Of a stretch of 57,577 nucleotides of DNA, positions 45,741-54,281 are shown piece by piece. Made by a program: the position numbers and the translations under genes. The notes beneath the pieces are model-generated. The model was not told the DNA's origin. It did no database searches and worked only from the letters and a program-made list of their open reading frames with translations. Source of the DNA: Tannerella sp. (lineage in GTDB: Bacteria > Bacteroidota > Bacteroidia > Bacteroidales > Tannerellaceae). The stretch is from assembly GCA_031270465.1 (NCBI GenBank), contig JAISXP010000069.1, forward strand, positions 1 to 57,577, read 5' to 3'. Within the stretch, counting starts at the first letter, position 1; the number at the start of each line of letters is the position of its first letter.

Positions 45741-46262
45741 ATGATAAGGAAAGAAGATTTGTTTCAGATCGGACGGTTTTTGAAGCCCCACGGCATCAAA
45801 GGCGAATTGACATTGCTGACTGACTGCGATATCCTGGAACAGGTCAAAAGTCCTTTTTTCGTATGTGAAATGGATGGCATTCCGGTTCCTTTTTTCACGG
45901 AAAACTGCCGGCCGAAAGGAAATGCCTCCGTACTGGTAAAGATAGAAAATGTGGACGACGAGACGGCGGCGCGCCGTTTTGCAGGCCTTGCAGTCTATTA
46001 TCCGCGCCCGGCACCGGCCGGCGACTGCGCGCAAAAAGATGAAAGCTGGTCGCAGTGGAAAGGTTATGTGATTGAATCGAATGGCTTTGGCGAACTTGGC
46101 GTCATCGCAGATGTAGACGAAACGACCGTCAATACGCTGCTGCATGTGGACTGTCAGGGGAAAAAAATGCTGATTCCGGCTGTGGACAAATGGATTTGCT
46201 CCGTCGACCGGAGAGAAAAAAGATTGACGATGTCACTGCCCGAAGGATTAACGGAATTATAG
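45741..46262 (+). CDS. rimM: 16S rRNA processing protein RimM
   Basis: A 173-residue ribosome-maturation factor that assists assembly of the 30S head with S19. The N-terminal RimM domain begins FQIGRFLKPHGIKGELTLLT, with the family's conserved HGIKGE, and continues through VKIENVDDETAARRFAGLAV. The C-terminal PRC-barrel includes GYVIESNGFGELGVIADVDE and MLIPAVDKWICSVDRREKRL. In many bacteria rimM sits beside trmD and rpsP; here it sits between murA and an M23 peptidase, as in other Bacteroidota. Confidence 0.93.
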   Translation: MIRKEDLFQIGRFLKPHGIKGELTLLTDCDILEQVKSPFFVCEMDGIPVPFFTENCRPKGNASVLVKIENVDDETAARRFAGLAVYYPRPAPAGDCAQKDESWSQWKGYVIESNGFGELGVIADVDETTVNTLLHVDCQGKKMLIPAVDKWICSVDRREKRLTMSLPEGLTEL

Positions 46263-46277
46263 TGAACAACAACGATT

Positions 46278-47147
46278 ATGTCGAAGAAACAGTACAAAAA
46301 GAAGAAGTCGTTCTGGAAACGCGTCAGGTTTAATTATAAACTGTTGTTTTTGAACGAATCTACGCTCGAAGAAGTCTGGTCGTTCCGCATTTCGCAATTG
46401 TCCGGCTGCATCACGGTGCTGCTGTTTGCATTTTGCCTGATATTCGTCACGGCCATTGTTATCATCAAAACGCCAATCCGCAATTACCTGCCCGGCTATC
46501 TGGACAACGAAGTACGAAATGAAATCATCCGGAACGCCCTGCGCGCCGATTCGCTGGAGTCGGTGTTGCAGATACATTCGCTGTATCTGAAAAACGTATC
46601 GGATATTATGACCGGAAACGTGATTCCCGATTCCATTCTACATCCGGACTCCATGGATTTCATTGATGCCAACTACGATATCCAGCGTTCCGAAAAAGAA
46701 GACGGTTTCATAAAATCATTCGAAGAAGAAGAAAAATACAGCCTGACAGGACTGATAGCCGATCCGGTAGTCACGGAAGGCCTGTTTTTCTATAAACCGG
46801 TAAACGGAGTTATATCATCACATTACAACAAGGACAGGAATCACATGGGCGTCGACTTGGTGGCCGCCCCGAAAGAAAACATACTGGCTACGCTGGACGG
46901 CACAGTGATATATACGGGCTACGATGCCGAATACGGTAACGTGATTGGCTTACAGCATAAAAACGGTTTTATTTCCATATATAAGCACAACGAGGTCATT
47001 CTGAAGAATATGGGAGACCATGTGATTGCAGGCGAGGCCATTGCCATAATCGGAAATACGGGCGAACTGTCTACCGGGCCGCATCTGCATTTCGAGTTGT
47101 GGTACAAAGGCGAATCCATCAATCCGGAAGAATGTATTGCCTTCTGA
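46278..47147 (+). CDS. M23-family membrane-anchored peptidoglycan peptidase
   Basis: A 289-residue LytM/M23 zinc peptidase. A basic N-terminus (KKQYKKKKSFWKRVRFNYKL) precedes one transmembrane helix at about residues 40-60, then a coiled stalk and the peptidase domain from about 170. Zinc-site motifs are HYNKDRNHMGVDLVAAPK (H-x-G-x-D) and GPHLHFELW (HxH). It probably cuts peptide cross-links in peptidoglycan or activates amidases. It lies 15 nt upstream of dxr and shares the transcript of the envelope cluster. Confidence 0.92.
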   Translation: MSKKQYKKKKSFWKRVRFNYKLLFLNESTLEEVWSFRISQLSGCITVLLFAFCLIFVTAIVIIKTPIRNYLPGYLDNEVRNEIIRNALRADSLESVLQIHSLYLKNVSDIMTGNVIPDSILHPDSMDFIDANYDIQRSEKEDGFIKSFEEEEKYSLTGLIADPVVTEGLFFYKPVNGVISSHYNKDRNHMGVDLVAAPKENILATLDGTVIYTGYDAEYGNVIGLQHKNGFISIYKHNEVILKNMGDHVIAGEAIAIIGNTGELSTGPHLHFELWYKGESINPEECIAF

Positions 47148-47162
47148 CGCAGACATACCAGT

Positions 47163-48320
47163 ATGAGACAGTTAGCAATATTAGGTTCGACAGGGTCAAT
47201 CGGGACGCAGGCGCTTGAAGTAGTCTGCGAGCATCCCGATTTGTTCGAAGTGTATGCGCTGACGGCCAACAACAATGTGGACTTGCTCGTCGAGCAGGCG
47301 CATCGCTATCTGCCCGAAGTAGTTGTGATTGCAAACGAAAAGAAATATCCTGAACTGAAAGAGGCTCTCGAAGATTTGCCCGTGAAAGTATGGGCTGGAG
47401 CAGATGCCATTTCGCAGGTCGTTCAGATGGAACCCGTGGATATGGTGCTCGCCGCCATGGTCGGATATTCGGGATTGCACCCGACCATCTCCGCCATCAG
47501 GGCGGGCAAGGCGATTGCCCTGGCAAACAAGGAAACGCTGGTCGTAGCCGGCGAATTAGTGACATCGCTGGCGAAAACGTACGGCGCACCCATCCTGCCT
47601 GTCGATTCGGAACATTCCGCCATTTTCCAGTGCCTTGCAGGCGAATGGGATAACCCCGTGGAAAAAGTGCTGCTGACAGCGTCGGGCGGGCCTTTCCGCA
47701 CAAAAACGCGAGAAGAACTGGCAACCGTCACAAAAGCGCAGGCGCTCAAACATCCGAACTGGACGATGGGCGACAAGGTGACTATCGACTCGGCAACAAT
47801 GATGAACAAGGGCTTTGAGATGATCGAAGCGAAATGGCTGTTCAATCTCGCACCCGAACAGATTCAGGTAATAGTACATCCGCAGTCCGTCATACATTCG
47901 ATGGTACAGTTCGAAGACGGCGCGGTGATGGCGCAAATGGGCGTCCCCGACATGAAACTGCCGATTGCCTACGCATTTTCGTATCCGCAACGGCTGAAAA
48001 ACAGAACGGCACGCCTGGATTTCCGCCATTATAATTCGCTGACGTTCGAAGAACCCGACATGCAGCGATTCCGCAATCTGGCTTTTGCCTTCGACGCCGT
48101 ACGCAAAGGCGGCAACATGCCCTGCATACTGAATGCGGCCAACGAAATCGTCGTCGCGGCATTCCTGCAGGACAGAACGGGATTTCTCCGTATGAGCGAC
48201 ATTATCGAAGAAACGATGCGTAAAGCCCCGTTTATCCCGAAACCTTCGTACGAAGATTATGTGCAGACTGATGCCGAAGCACGAAAAATTGCCGCAGAAC
48301 TGACAATAAAATTACAATAA
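47163..48320 (+). CDS. dxr: 1-deoxy-D-xylulose 5-phosphate reductoisomerase
   Basis: A 385-residue DXR. It reduces and rearranges DXP to MEP with NADPH, the second step of the non-mevalonate isoprenoid pathway. Motifs are the N-terminal LAILGSTGSIGTQALEV, AMVGYSGLHPTISAIRAGK, ALANKETLVVAGELV, ILPVDSEHSAIFQCL with metal ligands, LTASGGPFRT and the MMNKGFEMIEAKWLF loop. Length is normal. It feeds the undecaprenyl carrier used by the neighbouring cell-wall genes. Confidence 0.96.
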   Translation: MRQLAILGSTGSIGTQALEVVCEHPDLFEVYALTANNNVDLLVEQAHRYLPEVVVIANEKKYPELKEALEDLPVKVWAGADAISQVVQMEPVDMVLAAMVGYSGLHPTISAIRAGKAIALANKETLVVAGELVTSLAKTYGAPILPVDSEHSAIFQCLAGEWDNPVEKVLLTASGGPFRTKTREELATVTKAQALKHPNWTMGDKVTIDSATMMNKGFEMIEAKWLFNLAPEQIQVIVHPQSVIHSMVQFEDGAVMAQMGVPDMKLPIAYAFSYPQRLKNRTARLDFRHYNSLTFEEPDMQRFRNLAFAFDAVRKGGNMPCILNAANEIVVAAFLQDRTGFLRMSDIIEETMRKAPFIPKPSYEDYVQTDAEARKIAAELTIKLQ

Positions 48321-48351
48321 CCGCGTTTTACACATTAATAATTATATATAC

Positions 48352-49677
48352 ATGGAAGTATTTTTACTGAAAGCGCTACAACTCATCCTGAGTTTATCCA
48401 TTCTGGTCATTGTGCACGAATTTGGGCATTTTATCTTTGCCCGCATGTTTAAGGTCAGAGTAGAAAAATTTTATCTTTTTTTCGATCCGTGGTTCGAACT
48501 GTTCAAATTCAAACCGAAAAACAGCGAAACGGAATACGGCATCGGGTGGTTGCCTCTGGGCGGCTACTGCAAGATTTCGGGCATGATAGACGAGTCGATG
48601 GACAAGGAACAGATGGCGCAGCCGCCTCAACCTCACGAGTTTCGATCCAAACCGTCCGGACAGCGCCTGCTTATCATGACTGCCGGTGTACTGTTCAATT
48701 TCATTCTGGCACTGTTCATTTATTCGATGATTCTTTTCACATGGGGCGATACTTACCTGCCGCTCAAGAATATAAAGATGGGCATGGCCTATGGCGACAC
48801 GTTCAAGAGCGTGGGATTTGAGGACGGCGATATTCTGTTGAAGGCGGACGACAAGGATTTGGAACGTCTGAATACGGCTTTCCGGTCAGTCGTCGAAGCC
48901 AATATCGTGACGGTACGCCGCAACGGCTCCGAACTGGGGATTGTGATTCCCGACGATATGATGCAGCGCGTCATGCGCGACAAGCAGTTTTTTGCTGTAG
49001 AGCGCTATCCCATGGTCGCCGAACAATGCGACGGTGACCATTCGCCTGCCGCACTGGCCGGCATTCTGCATGGTGATACGATTATTTCCATCGACGGCAT
49101 AATGACCCCGACAGTCTACGACGTGAGCGAACAGCTTGAAAAGAAAAAAGACCGGGAAATAACCGTTGGAATAGTCCGCAACAGCGATTTCCGGTCGTTG
49201 ACTCTTCACACGGATTCGACCGGCCGGATGGGACTGTATTTTCAGTCGCCCTATCAGCTGTATGCCACGGTAAAGGTGGAATATGGATTCTTCGAATCGT
49301 TTCCCGCCGGTATTCGTTTGGGTGTGAACACTCTGAAAGGGTATGTGAGCGACATGAAATATGTTTTCACGAAAGAAGGCGCCTCCTCTTTGGGCGGATT
49401 CGGCACCATCGGCAGCCTGTTTCCTTCGGTGTGGAACTGGCGTTCGTTCTGGATGACGACGGCTTTTCTGTCCATCATCCTGGCATTCATGAATATACTG
49501 CCCATCCCCGCGCTGGATGGCGGGCATGTCCTGTTTCTTGTCTATGAAGTGGTAGCTCGCCGCAAACCGAGCGACAAGTTCCTGGAATATGCACAAATAG
49601 CAGGGATGGTCGTGCTGTTCGGTCTGCTGATTTATGCCAACGGCAACGACCTGTTCCGCCTATTGTTTAATAAATAA
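48352..49677 (+). CDS. rseP: RIP metalloprotease RseP (site-2 protease family)
   Basis: A 441-residue intramembrane zinc protease. The HExxH motif appears as VIVHEFGHFIFARMF in the first transmembrane segment. The third-ligand motif NILPIPALDGGH lies in the C-terminal third. Between them are a second membrane segment (about residues 103-125), two PDZ-like regions and the G-GGYCKISGM loop. It cleaves membrane-bound anti-sigma factors or remnant signal peptides. It lies 31 nt after dxr, an order conserved in many bacteria. Confidence 0.94.
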   Translation: MEVFLLKALQLILSLSILVIVHEFGHFIFARMFKVRVEKFYLFFDPWFELFKFKPKNSETEYGIGWLPLGGYCKISGMIDESMDKEQMAQPPQPHEFRSKPSGQRLLIMTAGVLFNFILALFIYSMILFTWGDTYLPLKNIKMGMAYGDTFKSVGFEDGDILLKADDKDLERLNTAFRSVVEANIVTVRRNGSELGIVIPDDMMQRVMRDKQFFAVERYPMVAEQCDGDHSPAALAGILHGDTIISIDGIMTPTVYDVSEQLEKKKDREITVGIVRNSDFRSLTLHTDSTGRMGLYFQSPYQLYATVKVEYGFFESFPAGIRLGVNTLKGYVSDMKYVFTKEGASSLGGFGTIGSLFPSVWNWRSFWMTTAFLSIILAFMNILPIPALDGGHVLFLVYEVVARRKPSDKFLEYAQIAGMVVLFGLLIYANGNDLFRLLFNK

Positions 49678-49706
49678 CGGCGAAGGCGACAAAAAACGGG
49701 CAATAA

Positions 49707-49738
49707 TTTGAGTGAGAAATGTTTTTTTATTACTTTTG
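49707..49738 (+). promoter_or_regulatory. promoter of the exported nitroreductase-like gene
   Basis: TTTG (49707-49710), a 20-nt spacer and TACTTTTG (49731-49738), with the ATG at 49793, 54 nt downstream. Confidence 0.65.
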
Positions 49739-49792
49739 CCGAAGTATTCATTATAACAGTATAAGCATGTATCATTAAAAAAAATTGAATTT

Positions 49793-50437
49793 ATGAAAAC
49801 AGGAAGAATTTTATTCGCACTGGCAGCATGCATGGCATGGCTGGGCGCATCGGCGCAGGAATTGAAGGTTATCAAGCTGGATGCCCCCGACAAGACGCGG
49901 GGCACGGCTATAATGAAAGCCCTTTCGGATCGTCACTCGGATCGTGTATTTGACGGAAAGGCGTTGAGTATTAAAGATCTGTCGGAACTTCTCTGGGCGG
50001 CCAACGGCATAAACCGTTCCGACGGGAAGCGTACGGCGCCCTCGGCAATGAACAGGCAGGAGATTGATGTGTACGTCATACGTAAAGACGGTGCATATCT
50101 GTATGACGCCGCGGCTCATTCGCTGACGCCTGTTGAAGCGGGAGACTATCGCGGCTTTGTAGCAGGCAGGCAGGATTTTGTGAAATCCGCGCCCGTCAGC
50201 CTGGTGCTGGTCATTGATCTGGAGAAACTGGGCGACCCGACGGCAGAGCAAACACGCCTCATGGGCGCCGTGGATGCCGGTATTGTTTCGCAGAATATCA
50301 ATATCTTTTGCGCCGGAGTCGGGCTTTCTACCGTACCCCGTGCGTCGATGGAGCAGAGCGAATTGCGCAAAGTATTGAAGCTGCGGGATACGCAACTTCC
50401 GATAATGAATAATCCGGTAGGCTATCCGGCAAAATAA
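49793..50437 (+). CDS. exported nitroreductase-family protein (SagB-like)
   Basis: A 214-residue protein. A signal peptide (cut after LGASAQ, near residue 22) precedes an FMN-binding nitroreductase fold: ALSDRHSDRVFDGKALSIKD, LLWAANGINRSDGKRTAPSA, MNRQEIDVYVI and GIVSQNINIFCAGVGLSTVP. The R..R.F and TAPSA..RQ segments are typical of SagB-type members. An exported flavoenzyme of this kind is common in Bacteroidales but of unknown substrate. It carries its own consensus promoter and is probably monocistronic. Confidence 0.87.
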   Translation: MKTGRILFALAACMAWLGASAQELKVIKLDAPDKTRGTAIMKALSDRHSDRVFDGKALSIKDLSELLWAANGINRSDGKRTAPSAMNRQEIDVYVIRKDGAYLYDAAAHSLTPVEAGDYRGFVAGRQDFVKSAPVSLVLVIDLEKLGDPTAEQTRLMGAVDAGIVSQNINIFCAGVGLSTVPRASMEQSELRKVLKLRDTQLPIMNNPVGYPAK

Positions 50438-50536
50438 TTCAAGAGCCGAAGATTCGGGGTTCGTTTTTTTGAACTTTGCAGAAATCATTGCAATGCAGTT
50501 CGCTTCTTCATCGAAACCGGCACTTTATTGATATTT

Positions 50537-51637
50537 ATGAGGGCTTATTTCATACTGGTGTTACTGGCCTATATTGGTGGTAACGTGTACATTTTCGTGC
50601 GGGGATTGCAGGCCATACAGCATTTCCCGCACATTTATAAATGGTTGTGGGGCGGGCTGTTCTGGTTCTCCTTTCTGTCGTTCATACTTGTGTTTGCACT
50701 GAGAAATTCAAGAGTGGCGACAACTGCCGGGTGGCATGTTTTTTACGAATACAGTTGCAGTTGGCTTGTGATTATCCTTTACATGGGGTTGCTGCTGCTG
50801 TTTTTCGACGGATTCAGGCTTTTCAACCATTCGTTCCACTACGGTTTCGTCATATCTTTGATTCTGACTGCCTGTCTGTTATTGTATGGACATTACCGTT
50901 ATCAACATCCTGTTAACAGGATTATCAACATAGATGTCAACAAATCGCTGCCCGGCCGGACACAGTCGCTCAAGGTGGTAGCCGTAAGCGACATACATCT
51001 GGGAACAGGGACAAACAAGAAAAGATTGCAGAAATATGTGCGCCTGATTAATGCGCAGAATCCCGACATAATCCTGATTGCCGGCGATTTGATTGACAAC
51101 AGTATCACGCCTGTCCGCCGCCAGCGGATGGAGGAAGAACTGCGGCAGTTGCACGCACCCTTCGGGATTTACATGTCGCCGGGTAATCATGAATATATCA
51201 GCGGTATTGCCGAAAGCCGGGAATATATCACCGGCGCTACCGATATCCGTTTCTTGTGCGATTCGGTTGCGGTATTGCCGAACGGTATCAGGATTGTCGG
51301 GCGGGACGACGTGAGCAATCCGTCGCGAAAGGAGTTGCGGGCATTGCTGGAGGGTACAGACCGCAGCCTCCCTGTCATCGTGCTGGATCATCAGCCGTAT
51401 CAGTTGAAACAGGCGGAAGCGGAAGGCGTCGACCTCCTGTTTTGCGGGCACACGCACCACGGACAGGTATGGCCGATGTCGTGGATAACGGAACTGCTTT
51501 TCGATGTCGGTTACGGATTTGAAAAACGCGGAAATACATCCATCTACGTCTCGTCCGGTCTGTCGCTCTGGGGGCCTCCGTTCCGTATCGGCACACAAAG
51601 CGAACTGGCGGTGTTTAATATTCGTTTCAAAGACTGA
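50537..51637 (+). CDS. membrane-anchored calcineurin-like metallophosphoesterase (YkuE/YaeI type)
   Basis: A 366-residue protein with four hydrophobic segments in the first 130 residues and a soluble phosphoesterase domain. Metal-site motifs are AVSDIHLG, IAGDLIDN, SPGNHEYISG, VLDHQPYQLK and LFCGHTHHGQVWPM. Members hydrolyse phospholipid or nucleotide phosphoesters, and this protein's substrate is unknown. The ATG at 50537 is preferred over a TTG 9 nt earlier. The next gene, a paralogue with the same layout, begins 3 nt after the stop, so the pair arose by tandem duplication and is co-transcribed. Confidence 0.88.
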   Translation: MRAYFILVLLAYIGGNVYIFVRGLQAIQHFPHIYKWLWGGLFWFSFLSFILVFALRNSRVATTAGWHVFYEYSCSWLVIILYMGLLLLFFDGFRLFNHSFHYGFVISLILTACLLLYGHYRYQHPVNRIINIDVNKSLPGRTQSLKVVAVSDIHLGTGTNKKRLQKYVRLINAQNPDIILIAGDLIDNSITPVRRQRMEEELRQLHAPFGIYMSPGNHEYISGIAESREYITGATDIRFLCDSVAVLPNGIRIVGRDDVSNPSRKELRALLEGTDRSLPVIVLDHQPYQLKQAEAEGVDLLFCGHTHHGQVWPMSWITELLFDVGYGFEKRGNTSIYVSSGLSLWGPPFRIGTQSELAVFNIRFKD

Positions 51638-51639
51638 GC

Positions 51640-52770
51640 ATGAGGTTTTTTCTACATGCAATATGGGGACAGCTCTTTATCAATGCGTATATTGCATGGA
51701 GAGGATACGGTATGCTGGCATACCGGCCCTGCGTACGAAAATATTTTTTTGCCGCCCTTCTGTCCGAAATTGTATTCTACCTGACGGGTTTCTTTTTTTA
51801 CAGATTATTGCCGGAAAGAATCCTGGATGCTATTGTAATCGTTTGCAATACATGGTATATTGCGTCGATATATGTTACAACAGGACTGCTTTTGCTGCAT
51901 GTGGTGAAATGGTCGGGCAGGTTGTGGAAATGGTATCCGAAGCGACTTTTGCCGCATCTGCCGCAATACAGGTTCCGGTTGTTTGCGCTGCTTTTTGCCG
52001 TTGTGCCGCTGTTGATGCTGAAAGGGTATTACAACGCGACATATCCGGTTGTAAAACATGTGAATATACATATTCCGAAAGCTGCCGGGGGGCATGACAG
52101 CCTGACTGTGGCGCTGATGAGCGATTTGCATTTCGGCGAACGTATCGGGAAGGCTCATGCGCGGCGCTTTGTGTCGTTATGCAATGCGCAGAAGCCTGAT
52201 TTGGTAGTGATACCCGGCGATGTGATAGATTATGAATCGCATTTTGTCGTACGCGACGGTCTGGCCAGCGAACTTCGGAAGATTAATGCGCCTATGGGTG
52301 TGTACATTACGTTAGGCAATCATGAGTATCGCGCCAACAGACACGCCAAACTCGACTGGCTGAAAGAGACGGGGGCAACCGTGCTCGTCGATTCCGTGGC
52401 AATGCCCGACTCGACATTTTACCTCGTCGGCAGAGACGATGCAACGAACAGACGGAGAACATCTTTAGCTGCACTGATGCGCGATGTCGACCTGTCGAAA
52501 CCCGTCATCCTGCTCGACCATCAGCCCATGCGTCTGAACGAAGTGGTAATGAACCGCGCCGACCTGTCGCTTCACGGACATACGCATAACGGCCAGATAT
52601 GGCCTAACGTGCTTGCACTTAGGATATATTTCGAATGTTCGTATGGCTATTACCGCAAGGGCGACACACAATTCTACGTGACGTCGGGTATCGGTTTCGC
52701 CGGCCCGCCGTTTCGCATCGGCACGCGTTCCGAACTCGTCGTGCTGCATGTCACGTTCGAAAAAGAATGA
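51640..52770 (+). CDS. membrane-anchored metallophosphoesterase, paralogue of the preceding gene
   Basis: A 376-residue protein with hydrophobic segments in residues 1-130 and a C-terminal calcineurin-like domain: LMSDLHFGERIGKAHA, VIPGDVIDYE, TLGNHEYRANRHAKL, ILLDHQPMRL and LHGHTHNGQIWP. All metal ligands seen in the first copy are kept. Differences in the N-terminal membrane region exceed those in the catalytic domain. It ends the GC-balanced part of the window; the AT-rich operon begins about 180 nt downstream. Confidence 0.88.
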   Translation: MRFFLHAIWGQLFINAYIAWRGYGMLAYRPCVRKYFFAALLSEIVFYLTGFFFYRLLPERILDAIVIVCNTWYIASIYVTTGLLLLHVVKWSGRLWKWYPKRLLPHLPQYRFRLFALLFAVVPLLMLKGYYNATYPVVKHVNIHIPKAAGGHDSLTVALMSDLHFGERIGKAHARRFVSLCNAQKPDLVVIPGDVIDYESHFVVRDGLASELRKINAPMGVYITLGNHEYRANRHAKLDWLKETGATVLVDSVAMPDSTFYLVGRDDATNRRRTSLAALMRDVDLSKPVILLDHQPMRLNEVVMNRADLSLHGHTHNGQIWPNVLALRIYFECSYGYYRKGDTQFYVTSGIGFAGPPFRIGTRSELVVLHVTFEKE

Positions 52771-52922
52771 ACCCAAAATGTCTATCGGGATACTGCAACC
52801 TGTTGAATCCGCTTACAACGTTTTGTCTTAAAATATTGATTATTTGTTTTTTTGAATCTATGAACCGTGATTTCATGCACAAAATCATGTCCCGAACAAT
52901 ATGGTCGTTTGTCATATTTTTA

Positions 52923-52930
52923 TACCTTTG
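52923..52930 (+). promoter_or_regulatory. -7 box at the head of the AT-rich operon
   Basis: TACCTTTG, 16 nt upstream of the ATG at 52947. It may drive the whole run from the ABC fragment to the LivH-type permease. No -33 TTTG is at standard spacing. The gap 52771-52922 holds nothing recognised. Confidence 0.45.
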
Positions 52931-52946
52931 CAAAAAAATAAAAAGT

Positions 52947-53210
52947 ATGAATTATTCGAAATATATTAAACAGACCGCAGGTGAAAAACAGTTGCTGGCA
53001 TTTGGAAACGTGCTGGTTCATTCGCCGAAACTTATTTTGCTCGACGAACCGTTTGCGGGAGTAGATGTGGAAAATTCGGAAATTCTTCGAAAGTGTATAT
53101 ACGATTTGCAAAAAAGTATTACCTTTGTAATTGTTGAACATAAGCGACAGTTGCTCGATGACATTGTAAATAAAGTTGTTGAATTGGAATTAGGAATGAT
53201 TAAAAATTAA
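52947..53210 (+). pseudogene. ABC transporter ATPase, C-terminal half only
   Basis: The 87 codons read MNYSKYIKQTAGEKQLLAFG, then SPKLILLDEPFAGVDVENSE and FVIVEHKRQLLDDI. The signature loop (QTAGEKQ for LSGGEQ), Walker B with D-loop, and the switch His are present. Walker A and the Q-loop are missing and are not found upstream in any frame. It cannot bind ATP alone. It resembles the C-terminal half of a LivG/LptB-type subunit, and a complete copy may exist beyond the window. It has a promoter-like box and is 6 nt from the next gene, so it may still be translated. Confidence 0.65.
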
Positions 53211-53216
53211 AATAAC

Positions 53217-54281
53217 ATGGCAAAGAAAATTTTTATTACGATTGGAGTGATTGCGGTAGTTGCAATCGGAGTGTTGGTTTATCTGAATAATGCAGGTAGG
53301 AAACAAGAAGTTGTAAGAATAGGTGCAATACTTCCTTTATCTGGAAATTTAGCACAGTTAGGGGAATCAGGTAGGACAGGACTTTTACTTGCTGAAGAAT
53401 ATATCAACAGCAAAAATAATAACAAAAAGATTAAGTTTCTTTTTGAAGATGGAAAGGCTAATCCAACAGCATCAATAAATGCTGCGAATAAACTAATAAC
53501 TCTTGACAAAATTGATATTGTGTTTTCAATTATCAGTGCAGTTGAATTGTCAATAGTTCCCATACAAGAGAAAGAACATTTTTTAATGTTTTCACATTCT
53601 TCACATCCGCAATTGAGTAATGTTAATGATTTGTTTTTTAGACAATCTCAGACAGTACAACAAGAATCGGATTTTATTTTGTCAAATATAGATAGTATCG
53701 CTACTTTAACTATTTGTTATATGAGCGATGATTATGGCGTTGCTTTTGAAAAAGAAATGCAAGGCAAAATCCAGCCAAATCGCATAAAATCAGTTGTTTC
53801 TTTTTTACCAACAGAATCCAATTTTGCTACGATAGCCAAAAAAGCAATAGATGCTAAATCAGATAAAATAGTGATATGTGCAGGAGGAAAGAATATAGCA
53901 GACTTTGTTAAAAAGTTAAGAGAACAAAATTATAGTGGCGAAATAATAACTACATTGGCATATATTGTATCAGGTGCAAATAAAAACACAAAAGATGTAA
54001 AAAATTTATCTATGATAGATTTCAAAAAGGTAACAGTTGATAAAGAGTTTGAGGATTTTATTCACAATTACAAAACTAAAACAGGTGAAAAAATCGGTAC
54101 AGCAGAATTGATGTTTTTCAATAGTGCGTGGATTGTTTATACAAACAGTATAAATGGTAATATGCCTCAACAAATATCTGCCGAAATAAAAAATCACACT
54201 ACCCAGAATATATTAGGTAATATTGTAACAATAACCAATACAAACGACATTTTACCGGAATTAGAAATTATAAAACAATGA
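53217..54281 (+). CDS. Liv-type (type 1) ABC transporter substrate-binding protein
   Basis: A 354-residue protein with an N-terminal membrane anchor (residues 4-24) that lacks a lipobox Cys. It then has a type 1 periplasmic-binding fold of the branched-chain amino-acid family (Peripla_BP_6): VRIGAILPLSGNLAQLGESG, GLLLAEEYIN, FEDGKANPTASINAANKLI, YMSDDYGVAFEKEM and GEIITTLAYIVSGA. Codon use is AT-rich and unlike the genes before 52.8 kb. Its stop overlaps the next start by 4 nt. The ligand is unknown; amino acids or amides are typical for the family. Confidence 0.85.
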   Translation: MAKKIFITIGVIAVVAIGVLVYLNNAGRKQEVVRIGAILPLSGNLAQLGESGRTGLLLAEEYINSKNNNKKIKFLFEDGKANPTASINAANKLITLDKIDIVFSIISAVELSIVPIQEKEHFLMFSHSSHPQLSNVNDLFFRQSQTVQQESDFILSNIDSIATLTICYMSDDYGVAFEKEMQGKIQPNRIKSVVSFLPTESNFATIAKKAIDAKSDKIVICAGGKNIADFVKKLREQNYSGEIITTLAYIVSGANKNTKDVKNLSMIDFKKVTVDKEFEDFIHNYKTKTGEKIGTAELMFFNSAWIVYTNSINGNMPQQISAEIKNHTTQNILGNIVTITNTNDILPELEIIKQ